From contig CM051460.1 in NCBI GenBank assembly GCA_028095005.1, positions 17,593,501 through 17,657,500 of the forward strand: DNA of 64,000 nt. Direction: 5' to 3'. A program made the translations under genes and the position numbers. This DNA comes from Rhynchospora pubera (lineage: Eukaryota; Streptophyta; Magnoliopsida; Poales; Cyperaceae). Positions 33,491 through 44,272 of the stretch are shown one piece after another. The notes below the pieces were generated by a model, which was given only the letters and a program-made list of their open reading frames with translations, searched no databases and was not told the DNA's origin. How positions within the stretch are numbered: position 1 is the first letter of the stretch; the number at the start of each line of letters is the position of its first letter.

Positions 33491-33852
33491 AGCTACGATC
33501 AAATCTCAATTTTCGTGATTCTAACAGTCGATCCGAACCGTTCAATGTGTTCTCCATATTGAAATCTCGTTGGAGACAAAATTTTATATTTTTCTGAAAT
33601 TTTTTAGTATTTGTTTGATATTTTACAAAATTCTTAATCTAAACAATTCTGGACCCTTCAATAACTGTTATTTTTAAAAATCTCAAAAAAATAGTAAATA
33701 AAATCATAAAAATGTAAAATTTGGTCTCCAATGAGATTTCAATATGGAGAACACATTGAACGGTTCGGATCGACCGTTCGAATCTCGAAAATTGAGATTT
33801 GATCGTAGCTGACGGTTGCATCCGTCAGTCGTGGCTGATTTTAGCCCATCTC
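33491..33852. mobile_element. Mutator-like MITE, left end missing
   Basis: It is about 90% alike by eye to the element at 15408-15811, from AGCTA-GA-CAAATCTCAATTT to the right terminus GGCTGATTTTAGCCCATCTC. The outer 40 bp of the left arm are replaced by the GC-richer block. Confidence 0.8.
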
Positions 33853-35415
33853 TATTTTAATTGAGCATACGCACTGACACACACATATATAAACAGTATG
33901 TGGATAGTGATATCCTTCAATCATTAATAGTAATAAAGTAAGTTGTGGCTAATGTGACCCCGGGATTTAATTAACGGAGACTAATCGGTGAGAAGTCTCT
34001 AGAAAAAGGAAAATGACATATAAATGCTAGAGGCCTAGAGGTGTCAATCAGGATTTTTGATAAGCTTTCAACAAAAAAAAAAAAGGAATTTTGTGATAAG
34101 CCGGAACACAAACAGGCACATAAAGATGACGTGTCACTATATTATACATCCGTTTCTTTTCCATTTTTGATTGAATACATCCGTTTCTCGACTCCTACTG
34201 CATTCTAATTCCTAATAACAATATCATGATTTTTAACTTGACAGCTACTGTCAAGTCTATCGAAAAAAACAATATATCATGATTTTCGAAATATCCGTAG
34301 TATCACCTGTGTTCACACGTGGTGATGGAGGAAGATAAAGAGTAAAAGAAAAAAAGGAAAAAAATATGTCGACAAGTTATCATATTTTTTGTTACTATTA
34401 TTCCAAAATTTTTTGTTACTATTATTCCAATTTGTTATTGTTTCCCTTCATTACACAGTAATTTAAAAAGCAAGAGCTTATCGAGGTTTTAAAAGTAATT
34501 TTTCTTTACTCCACCATTTTATTAAATACTCAACAAAACACAAAGGATTTATAAATTTTATTTTATTCAGATTTTCTAATTTAACTTCGTCTAATCTCCA
34601 TATAATTGAAGTGTATGCAGGGGCAAAAAATAATTTCAATATAGTCAGGCTGAAATTTAGTTAATGATATTTTATGTAAATTAAGGGTATGGTTATTTCA
34701 TTTTGATTTTTTTTAAGAAGTCTTCTGATAAGATGTTATTGTTTTCATGCATAAAGATTCTATCAGGCAAGAACTAAGCTACAAAAAAAAAAAAAGGCAA
34801 AAACTTATAAAAAAAATTTCAGATTGTTATTACGATACAAGATTTTGTTACCGTCAAAGTGTAATCAGTTATATGATTTTTGTTCTATTGGATAAAAATA
34901 CAAATTTTAAATTTCTCTCCTACGTTTTGTGTATTTATGGCGAAACATTTAAATTTTTATGCGGATCAACCCTAGGACCTACCATTGAATTGAAAAATCC
35001 TTTAGCTGCACATGGCACACTATATGCATCTTATAGCAAATAATTTGTGGCAACTAAAGTTGTCAAGTGTCCACCCAAATTAATTCCGTGTAAGATATAG
35101 GAACTGAATTTATTACTCTACTTTCTAGTTTCTAGAAAAAGATCAAAAGAAGGGCTTCGCATTAAATAAGTTTGTATATCCTAATATGTCACAGAAATTC
35201 TTCTTTCACATCGCTGTTTCGAAATAAAATTTTGAAATTTTAAATCAAAACAGTTGAATTTATTCTTCGCTACTACAAGTAATGACTACATATTAAAAGT
35301 TTCTAAAAATTTTAAGTTTTTTTCTGTAAAGACTTAGGCCCAAGTGAAAAATGGGGAAAAAAATTTTAGTTAGTTTACTCAAATCGTGCATTTTATTTCT
35401 TGCGTTAATCGAACC
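33853..35415. other. Intergenic
   Basis: AT-rich. It contains a short duplication TTTTTTGTTACTATTATTCC (about 34386-34431). No gene. Confidence 0.35.
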
Positions 35416-35418
35416 TAT

Positions 35419-35567
35419 GGCACCATTTGGATATAGGAAGAAGGAAGAAGGAAGAAGGAAGAAGGCCCAAATTTATTATAAACAATCCAAACTCTTCACA
35501 AAGTTACACACTTCTCAATACTTCTTTCCACTTCTTCCCTTCTTTCCACACCTATCCAAACGGAGCC
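35419..35567. mobile_element. Small MITE, copy 4
   Basis: It begins GGCACCATTTGGATAT and ends CCTATCCAAACGGAGCC, with TAT on both sides (35416-35418 and 35568-35570). The interior is TTATAAACAATCCAAACTCTTCAC. Confidence 0.75.
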
Positions 35568-36535
35568 TATATAAAATGATCTCCAAAAATTATATGTTAT
35601 ATATTTGTGCGGTCTTTGTTGATATTAAGATAAAAAAATATTTATTTTTATTTGAGTCGATCATAATAATGCTAAATATTGTGAGCAATTTTGGCATCTA
35701 AATTATGTGGTAATGAATTACTCTACACACTAAAAGGTCCTATAAATAGATTATTTGAATTTTATGTAAATTAAAAATCATAATTCACTTAAAATTGCTG
35801 ATTGGAAGTGTTAAAATTGCTGATTGGAAGTGTTTTTTTTTTTTTTTGAGAGATCCTGATTGAAAGTTCATTTCTAAGTTGTTTGTATATAAAAAAAAAA
35901 TCTAGGCATTTAACTTAGACAGCTATTGTCAAGATTTTTACACTAAAAAACATAGATTTGGATGTTTAATTATTCTAAATTAAGTTTAACTAAATTAACC
36001 AATTAAATCAGAGCCAATGAAAATATATTCTGCTTTTCCAGTCGAGAACAAATGAGAAGACCGAAAAAAGGCCAAAAGTGACAGCGCATGTTTCTATCTC
36101 GAGAGATATTGAAGGGGAATGCTATTAGCTTCTTACCAACCGCTAACAAGATGCTGTTTGCTGTTTGGTTAGAAGAGCGGATCCTAAATCATGTGTGTAT
36201 TTATATTGAGAATTTGAGATCAAGTCACATCAACACAAGTGTCAGGCCTTTCTAATCCACAGCCCACGAGGCCTGTCCCACTCCAAACATGCCACGTGTC
36301 GCCAATCAGTGTGCTTGGGCTGGCTATGCTGAGCTGTCGTTCCGACTCGCCTTGATCGCTCGTTATCTTTTGTCAAATGTACAAAATTAGAAAAAGGATA
36401 ATGTCTACTTAATTTATTTACATTTGTTGAAAAGTTAACGTAGAAATGTAAACAAAAATTTATGACCTCCAAATTTCGCATAATTAATTATAGTACGTAG
36501 AGAATTTTATTTTGCTTAAACTTATGAGCAAAGAC
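35568..36535. other. Intergenic
   Basis: A 23-bp tandem duplication (TTAAAATTGCTGATTGGAAGTG, about 35791-35835) precedes a T-run. No gene. Confidence 0.4.
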
Positions 36536-36681
36536 TGTGTGTTTGGATGAGCCTAGGAATAAGGGAATAGCTTTTTCCTACTCCCAAATTTATTATAAAT
36601 AATCCAAACTGTTCACAGAGTCACACACTTTCCAATACTTCTTCTGTTGTTCCTCTTATTCCCACACTATCCAAACGGAGT
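36536..36681. mobile_element. Small MITE, copy 5
   Basis: GTGTGTTTGGATGAGCCTAGG at the left and CACTATCCAAACGGAGTC at the right; the core matches the family (AAATTTATTATAAATAATCC). No clean target duplication. Confidence 0.65.
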
Positions 36682-37537
36682 CAAAGAGCAGTGTTTATCT
36701 TTTATTATTATTGATTACTTTCTGAAATAAGTATGAATCTTATAAATATATTATTGTAATCTTAGATGCATGAATCAAAATATTTAATAAATAATTTACA
36801 TCGTTTGGAAGAATTATTATAGTAATTACTATAGTCCCGGTAATCAAAATTTTGACTAAATGAATGGATACAAAGGTGTATGATTAGATATTTAATAATT
36901 TAGTATTAGGATATTTCTAATATGATTTTGGATCTGAATTTAACATTATTCTACACACAAAAAAATTACAGTATTAAACTTCAAAATTAAAAAATTAGAG
37001 TATTTTTATTTTATTTGAACTTAGAAATTTGGTAAATCTGTACAGGTAAATATTTTAAATCATAGTAATTTATTTGATGCCATGAAAAGCCCGTTTAAAA
37101 TAGTATACAAACATATTTTATTTTCTTGTTTGAATGTATATTTTTATTATGTTTTGAAAAATTAAGTATGATGAAATTGTGTAACGTGAGCGTTCTTAAA
37201 TCATTCTCTTATAAAAGTTTTTTACTGATATTGTTGTTAGGTCAAAATTCGTTATGTATGTAGAGATTTCACTCATTACGGCGCAAATATTTGTCTAATT
37301 TGTGTTACAAATCTAACATGTAAATAAGGAATTGCACAATTTTTTACTTTTTTTTTAAAAAAAATACACTGTTTTTTTTCTTTAAAAAAAATGATATCAT
37401 ACAATGGACACAATAAATGCGACATCTGGGGATGAATCAGCAAAAGTGCCATCTCAAGACAGAGAGTAAAAAACCGGTAACAGGCTATAGCCGGTCAACA
37501 ATAATTCAATCAACGCCCCGTATAAGCTCGCACGTAC
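36682..37537. other. Upstream region of the aquaporin gene
   Basis: AT-rich spacer ending in the aquaporin promoter. No other gene. Confidence 0.4.
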
Positions 37538-37544
37538 TATAAAA
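37538..37544 (+). promoter_or_regulatory. TATA box of the aquaporin gene
   Basis: TATAAAA lies about 105 bp upstream of the ATG, with a pyrimidine-rich leader (CCGTTCCTCC, CTCTCCCCTCTC) following it. Confidence 0.7.
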
Positions 37545-37643
37545 CACCACCCGTTCCTCCGCATCCAGTCATCCACTAATCATTGTTCTTCTCTCCCCTC
37601 TCTGATTACTATCCATCCATCTTGCCAAAAGGTCCAGAGAAAA

Positions 37644-39121
37644 ATGCCGATTAACAGAATCGCCATTGGCAGCCACCAGGAGGTGTACCATCCCGGTGCA
37701 CTCAAGGCGGCGCTTGCTGAGTTCATTTGCACCTTCATCTTCGTCTTCGCCGGCCAGGGCTCTGGCATGGCCTACAGTATGTTTCTCTTGATATATATCC
37801 ACAGTTATTAAATTATAGGTGAAGATCTTAATTATTAGTTGATCTGAAATTTTAACCTTGGAGTAACAATTGTTTGAGGTTAAACTTAACTAATCGGAAA
37901 ATTTTAGGTAGATATAATGCTACATTTCTTTGTTACATAGTACTAAAAGTTGTAAACTGTACAAAAAAGCTAGGATTCGGTACCATTGATTTGTGTTTTT
38001 TCAGAACATTTTGGTGTTCCTCAGTTCCTGTCTTCTTTAATGTGATGATGACAGTTCTTACTTTTGTGACCAAAACAGATACGACATGCTTTTTACAATT
38101 TGTAAAAAAGAGAGACGAGGATAAAACTTTTTTTTTTTTTCCAAATATACCTTTTCTAGTCTATGTTAAATGATCGAACCAGGTTTGATCAAAAAAAAAA
38201 AAAAAAGATTGAAACAGAATGTCAGAAACCAATATTCTGTGGCGAATGTGTAGTGGCTATGTTACAGCCAGTTCTTCACTTTTTTATTTTAACATCCTCT
38301 AACAACAATTCTGTTTTCCAAACCAGACAAACTCACGAATGACGGTGCGAGCACCCCCGCAGGCTTAATCGCCGCTTCCATTGCTCATGCATTTGCTCTT
38401 TTTGTTGCCGTCTCCGTTGGTGCCAACATCTCTGGTGGCCACGTCAACCCGGCTGTGACCTTCGGTGCCTTCATTGGTGGCAACATTTCTCTCTTCCGTG
38501 GAATCCTCTACTGGATTGCCCAGCTCCTTGGCTCAACCCTCGCTTGCTTTTTGCTTCGCTTCTGCACCGGGTGGCAATCCACTGGCACCTTCGGCCTCAC
38601 TGGCATTGGTAAGACTTACTTTTAATGAACTTTTTTTCATCATTTTTGCAGATCCCTTTGAATTGTTGGAACAAGAAGAAATTAATACACAATCAGTAAC
38701 GACTAATGAGTCCTCAATTCAATATCTGCTTAGGTTCATGCAGAGTAGCTAAATGAAAAAAATTTACATTTATGTGACTGTAGGTGCGGGTGAAGCCTTG
38801 GTTCTTGAAATTGTCATGACCTTCGGCCTTGTGTACACTGTCTATGCCACCGCAATTGACCCGAAGAAGGGAAGCCTCGGCACAATTGCACCAATTGCAA
38901 TTGGTTTCATTGTTGGCGCCAACATCTTGGTCGGTGGTGCCTTTGACGGTGCATCGATGAACCCGGCTGTTTCATTTGGACCTGCATTGGTGAGCTGGTC
39001 CTGGAGCTACCAATGGGTGTACTGGGTTGGCCCACTGATCGGTGGGGCCATCGCTGCCATCATCTATGATGTGTTCTTTATCATGCACACTCACGAGCAG
39101 TTACCTACCACTGAGTATTAG
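37644..39121 (+). CDS. Tonoplast intrinsic protein, TIP1 subfamily aquaporin
   Basis: Three exons, 37644-37776, 38327-38608 and 38784-39121 (both introns phase 1), encode 250 residues, standard for TIPs. It opens with MPINRIAIG, the TIP1 N-terminus, and has six predicted membrane helices. The two pore loops are SGGHVNPAV (NPA at 85-87) and GASMNPAVS (NPA at 198-200). His65 in helix 2 and Val201 after the second NPA fit the His-Ile-Ala-Val selectivity filter of TIP1, which passes water and, in known members, urea, ammonia and hydrogen peroxide across the vacuolar membrane. The C-terminus HTHEQLPTTEY is TIP1-like. Intact; expression pattern cannot be read from the sequence. Confidence 0.95.
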
Positions 39122-41272
39122 AGTGATAATGGGTTGCGGGGCGGGTGATCGATAACCGGTTTAGTGGTTGGTTCGCGGTTATTGATTAAAGTCTGGTTGT
39201 TAGTGTCTTTTTTTTTATTTTATTTTGTGGTCCTTTTTCTTTCTTGATGGGGTTTCAATTTATGTTTTTCTGAATCGGTGAGATGATGTTTGTTGAAATG
39301 TCTCTCCTCTGGTAAAAAACTGTTTATTGTAGTTGAGTCTCTTGTTAATAATTGTTCCGGTAACAAGTCTGTTTTGCCATGAAGTTTCTGGTTATTTTTA
39401 TCCTATTTTTCTTTCTTATTTTGTTTTTTGTTTTTGTTTTTGCCTTTTTTTTTTTTAATTTACCCTTGCAGTCTCACCATCAGCCTGCTAGAAAGATTAA
39501 AGCTAACTATAGATCTGAAACAGATTTATTGCAAATATACTAGAAGCACACATATATGCATCTTGCCACATATATAAAGGTTTTTAGGTAGGTCACAAAA
39601 ATCGATTTGGTAAATAATTGGTTTCATTTCTGAACAAAGTTCCAGGTTTTTTACTTCAGTCTTCAGATGTCAGCAAGTTAAAGTGCTGACTGCTGAGGGC
39701 CCCATGCAATATATATTACGAATTAATTTTGTTCCCATTTGGCTCACATTGATAAGTTCAGCGATGTCGAATAGTAAAGTAGAAGTGTTAACCACAATTT
39801 AGATGATAGGAACTGAAATAGCATAATTTATAATTTATTAATTTTATATTAACATAAGAACGATAACATTGTTTGATGAATATTAATCGAAATAACAAAT
39901 AATTACTTGTAAAATTTTATATAAGGATAATGTCATATTAATTACACTGAAGTTGATAATATAATGATGGTAAGAATTATATAACTATAATAATATTATA
40001 AGGGAAATAGTAATTTTGATAACAATATAACGATGATAACAATAATAATAATACTGATAGAAAAAATAATTAAAAAAAATGGTAATTGTTATTCCACATA
40101 CTGCTAGTTGTTATTTGATCCAATTGCTAGAATAGCGGTTAGCCTATTCTGACGGTATTCTGCTGTTCAGCTAATCCGCACAACAATACGTCAATACCAT
40201 GATACTATGCTGTTTTGCTGGTTTAATGGTTGCCAAAGGCATCCCATCATGCACTAGTTCTCGGCTTTTTGCCTTTTTCGTCCCTTTAGATGTATTCTTT
40301 TGTTTTTTTTTCATCGTAAGTCGTAACAAAAATAAATATAACCAATGACCAGTTTTTATTCTGGATATGTATAATCGGGAATATCAAATAATTTTAACTT
40401 ATTTTTGAAGGTTTTTTAGCGTACATAGGACAAGTGTCTATTTATATGTTACATACAGTAGAGCCATTATATTTGATTTAAGACATTTGATAACAGTAAT
40501 CTGAATCTGAAGAAGCATATAGGAAAACAATTTGGAGGCGGGTCTATTTAAAAATCAATAAATACGAATTGAATCAATAATTTTCCCGGTTATATTTTTC
40601 TGAAACATCATAATCTCAAAATAAATTAGCATCTCTTTCAATAAATAAGAACTTCATTTAAGAAAATAAGGACGAAAAGAAAATACAAATGTGATACAAT
40701 TCAATCTAAATATCACACCGCCCAAAAAATCTACATCTATAATTTTCAAAAAAGAAAAAAGAAAAGAAATCTACATCTCTCATTGTATGTGAGGATAGAT
40801 TCATAGTCTGGTCACGGCATCTTGACAAATGACAAATGTATTTCCATGATACAATCAATTAATCTTTTTCTAAGTCTTAATTATTGGAAAAAGAAATCAT
40901 GTATATATTTTTGTGGAAAGTATTTTCTTGTGTTCGTACTGGAAAAATTTTTCTGAGCACTAATGAGGACATTTGGATCACCTAAGAATACGATGAAAAT
41001 TAGTTATTCTAAGTAAAAAATATTATTTCTAAACGATCAAGAATAAATATTTGAAGATCTAGAATGTTATTTTTAAGTGATCCAATATTAAGAATAAAAA
41101 TTTATTTCTAGAATGTTTGGATTATCTTTTTAATCCGATTAAAAGTGGTTCCAACAAATCCTTAATCCTCATTAAGAAGATGATCAAAATACACTTGGAT
41201 TAAAAATTTATTATGGATGTTGGACCACTTAAATATAGCAATCTAGATTCTAAAAAACTTTATTCTTGTTCA
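39122..41272. other. 3' UTR of the aquaporin gene and intergenic
   Basis: The first about 300 bp are T-rich, transcript-like sequence. Beyond that there is AT-rich spacer with no supported gene or element. Confidence 0.4.
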
Positions 41273-41651
41273 TTTAGGGGTCGTTTGGATGATATGGGAA
41301 TAAGGAAGAAAATACTGGAAAGTGTGTAACTTTGGGAAGAGTGAGAAAATGTTATTCCGGGAATAAGAAATGTTGTTTGAATGGTGAGTTAGAAATAAAC
41401 AAATTGATATTAATTTAAATAAATTATTAAAAATTATTATTTTAATATTAAATAAAGTACTAATTAAAGAGCCATATAATTTCATTTAGTTAGTAGTATT
41501 TAGCTAATTTTGTTGAAATTATGTATATATAATTGTAGGAAGATGTTATTACAATAATAACATCTTGTTTGGATGTCTAGGAAGAAAATATTCATAGAAC
41601 GAAGCTATTCTTCTTATTCCTTTCCAATCCAAACGGCAAACGACCCCTAAA
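41273..41651. mobile_element. MITE, long form of the GTTTGGAT family, copy 6
   Basis: TTTAGGGGTCGTTT (41273-41286) is exactly complementary to AAACGACCCCTAAA (41638-41651). The interior (GTTGTTTGAATGGTGAGTTAG, then an AATTAT-rich stretch) is found in reverse orientation at 42903-43345. Confidence 0.8.
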
Positions 41652-42321
41652 AAATAATATTTTTTACTCCAAATAACTAATCATAACTTTATTCTTAAAT
41701 GATGCAAACGCCCCTAAGCTATATTTGCGCATGAAAAGTAACTTTATTCTTGCCTTTTTCGTGCCTTTTGTTCATTTACACAGAAACAATCAGTCAGTTG
41801 GACTCTCAAGTAGTTTCTTCAGTTCACGATGCCTTAATATGTTTCTGTGTGTTTAAACTGTGTTGTGATACAAAGGGGCATTGTGTTTCTTTGTGTTACT
41901 TTTTATGTTAAGGGTAAGAGTGGGCTTAGTTTTAAGAGTAATGTTAGTGTCAAAGGTAATTCGAAATTCAGCTGTTGAAAATTCTAATGATCGATCCGAA
42001 CTGTTAAATGTGATCTTTATAATACATTTTTTTTGACGACTAAATTATATATTTTTTTTTCAAAATTTTTAACTATTATTTTCAGATTTTTTTTAAAGTG
42101 AAATTTGATATCAAAGGAGAATTCACTTAGGAGAATCGAGTGGTCCTGATTGACTATTATAATATTTATAATATTGAAAATTAAAATTCAATCGCATTTG
42201 ACACATGTCAAATAAGTTTCAGTTCTGTATGAACCTTTCGTATCCTTTAATAGGATTTAGGTGTTCCTCTTTTGGGGTGCTATGTTCAAAAGATAAATAA
42301 TAAAAAAAACAAATATAAGAG
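41652..42321. other. Intergenic
   Basis: AT-rich, no gene. Confidence 0.35.
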
Positions 42322-42478
42322 AATCAGCTATTGGTCTAATGACAAAGAGCAATGCACCTTGACTCCTTAAGTGAAAGGTCGCATGTTCGAAATCCGATTG
42401 GGGGGGTCTTTCATAGACATTTAATTTAAATTAAGTTGGATGGCTTAGACCTCCAATTTATTTTAAAAAATAAAATCA
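42322..42478 (+). mobile_element. tRNA-derived SINE
   Basis: ATTGGTCTAATGAC resembles a pol III A box, and GCATGTTCGAAATCCG about 45 bp later a B box. The element ends in an AATTTATTTTAAAAAATAAAA tail. This is the build of plant tRNA-related SINEs. A and B boxes are degenerate and the target duplication is uncertain. Confidence 0.5.
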
Positions 42479-42902
42479 AACATACACAACAAAAAATTAA
42501 AATTTTCCTTCTGCCATTTTAGATTAGTTCAGTTTCGTAATCCCCATCAACAATTATTTTTGTGGCGTGTATCGGTGTATGAAAAGTAAATCAGAGACAT
42601 TTGGATCGGTATCCCTTTTTCATTAAGCAAATGTTAAATTATAGATGATCCATTTTCACGATAAAGTGTTACAAAGAATCTGGAATTTTCTAGCAGCGAC
42701 AATAAGACATTTTTATTTTCAGGACCACAAAAAAATCTATACCGACAAAACATGTGGCATATTTACACTGCTTACCTTCTTTTTCATATCTCAATAAGAC
42801 ATATGAGATGGGAAAAAAAAGGCAAGAGAGGTCAAAGGAAAAATAAGATAAAGAAGCTCGTCATCTTAATATTAATAACCAATACCTGCTCTTGGAAAAA
42901 AA
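42479..42902. other. Intergenic
   Basis: AT-rich, no gene. Confidence 0.3.
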
Positions 42903-43345
42903 AAGGGTTCGTTTGGATTGCTTAGAAATAGAAAGAATAGTTTTTTCTAGACATTCAAACAAGTTAAAAAATAAGGACTTCTTCTCTTCTTCCCTTCTTC
43001 CCACTTCTTCCCTTCTTCCCACACCTATCCCTGCTTGAAATAACTTCTTTCTAGAAATAATATCTTCCAACAATTATATATACATAATTCAACAAAATTA
43101 GCTAAATATTAATAACTAAATGAAATTTTATGTGCTCTTTAATTAGTACTTTATTTAATATTAAAATAATAATTTTTAATAATTTATTTAAATTAATATT
43201 AATTTGTTTATTTCTAACTCACCATCCAAACAACATTCTTATTCCCGAAATGACATCTTCCCACTCTTTTCAAAAAGTTACACACTTTCTAATATTTTCT
43301 TTCTAAAATACTCTTATTCCTTATTCCCATACTATCCAAACGGGT
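42903..43345. mobile_element. MITE, long form, copy 7 (opposite orientation to copy 6)
   Basis: GGTTCGTTTGGATTGCTTAG at the left and ACTATCCAAACGGGTAGC at the right. The interior CTAACTCACCATCCAAACAAC is the complement of copy 6. Confidence 0.75.
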
Positions 43346-43448
43346 AGCAAGTCTGCATCTGCTATTATATGATTGTACTCGTAATGATTCTTTTCAAGGT
43401 ACTTGAAATGATAATAAAATCATCAGTGTAACAATAGTAAATAATTAA

Positions 43449-43606
43449 GGGGCCGTTTGGATCGCTTAGGAATAAGAGAAATAGCTTATTCATAGGCGGA
43501 AAATATTGAAAAGTGTGTAATTTTGTGAAGAATTTTGATGGTTAGGAATAAATTTTTGTCTAAGAAAAAACTATTGCTCTTATTCTTAAGCGATCCAAGC
43601 GGCCCC
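43449..43606. mobile_element. Small MITE, copy 8
   Basis: GGGGCCGTTTGGATCGCTTAG and its near-perfect complement at the right (CTTAAGCGATCCAAGCGGCCCC), the best-preserved termini of the family. Core GAAAAGTGTGTAATTTTGTG. Confidence 0.8.
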
Positions 43607-44118
43607 AATCATAGTTTAGACAAAGTCCATCAAGTAAAGTGAACGTTTCAAATCAGAATATAGAATTTTAAAAAAAAAATGTATTGTGATATAAAATGCA
43701 AGAAAATAAATATGCATGGCAACTAGAAAACCACAACAATAACAACAGTACTATGGATCTATAACTGTGTATATATATTTTTGGTTGCCTAATTACATGT
43801 ACAGAGATTCTGACAACAAATGGAAGAATATGAGAGCCAATTAGTAAACACCATGAAAAAAGGAACAGGGGAAAATAAAAGAACCGAAGTCCGTTTTAAT
43901 TTCCGCTTTTGTTATCCATTATATTTTCTAATTATAAATTAGCTTTGGATCAACTAAAGAATATAAGAAAGTTTAATGCTTGGTTAGGTGCATTTTTAAT
44001 TTATTTATGACCAAAACCAAACCCACGGCTTATTTCCACCAAACATAAATTTCTATATTAATATTAGTAATTAGTAATAATATATAGTACGGTTGACTTG
44101 CATGCGCATTCTTATCTC
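43607..44118. other. Intergenic
   Basis: AT-rich, no gene. Confidence 0.3.
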
Positions 44119-44121
44119 TAT

Positions 44122-44269
44122 GGGTGCGTTTGGATCGTTGGAAGAAAGAAGAAGAAGAAGGAAGAAGAAGAAAAAAAATTATAAACAATCCAAACTCTTC
44201 ACAAAGTTACACACTTCCCAATACTTCTTCCCCTTCTTCCCTTCTTCCCACACCTATCCAAACGCACCC
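44122..44269. mobile_element. Small MITE, copy 9
   Basis: GGGTGCGTTTGGATCG at the left and ATCCAAACGCACCC at the right, flanked by TAT (44119-44121 and 44270-44272). GAA/GAAG tract inside. Confidence 0.8.
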
Positions 44270-44272
44270 TAT

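Noticed and set aside
33152..33557. Minus-strand frames in the GC-richer block
   Set aside because: No motif, and they run into the MITE; treated as unknown block rather than gene.
41935..42240. Third Mutator-like MITE copy
   Set aside because: It shares only short words (GATCGATCCGAACTGTT) with the 15.4- and 33.5-kb elements; no termini or duplication found.
42330..42400. A true tRNA gene
   Set aside because: Acceptor and anticodon stems cannot be formed convincingly; a SINE fits better.
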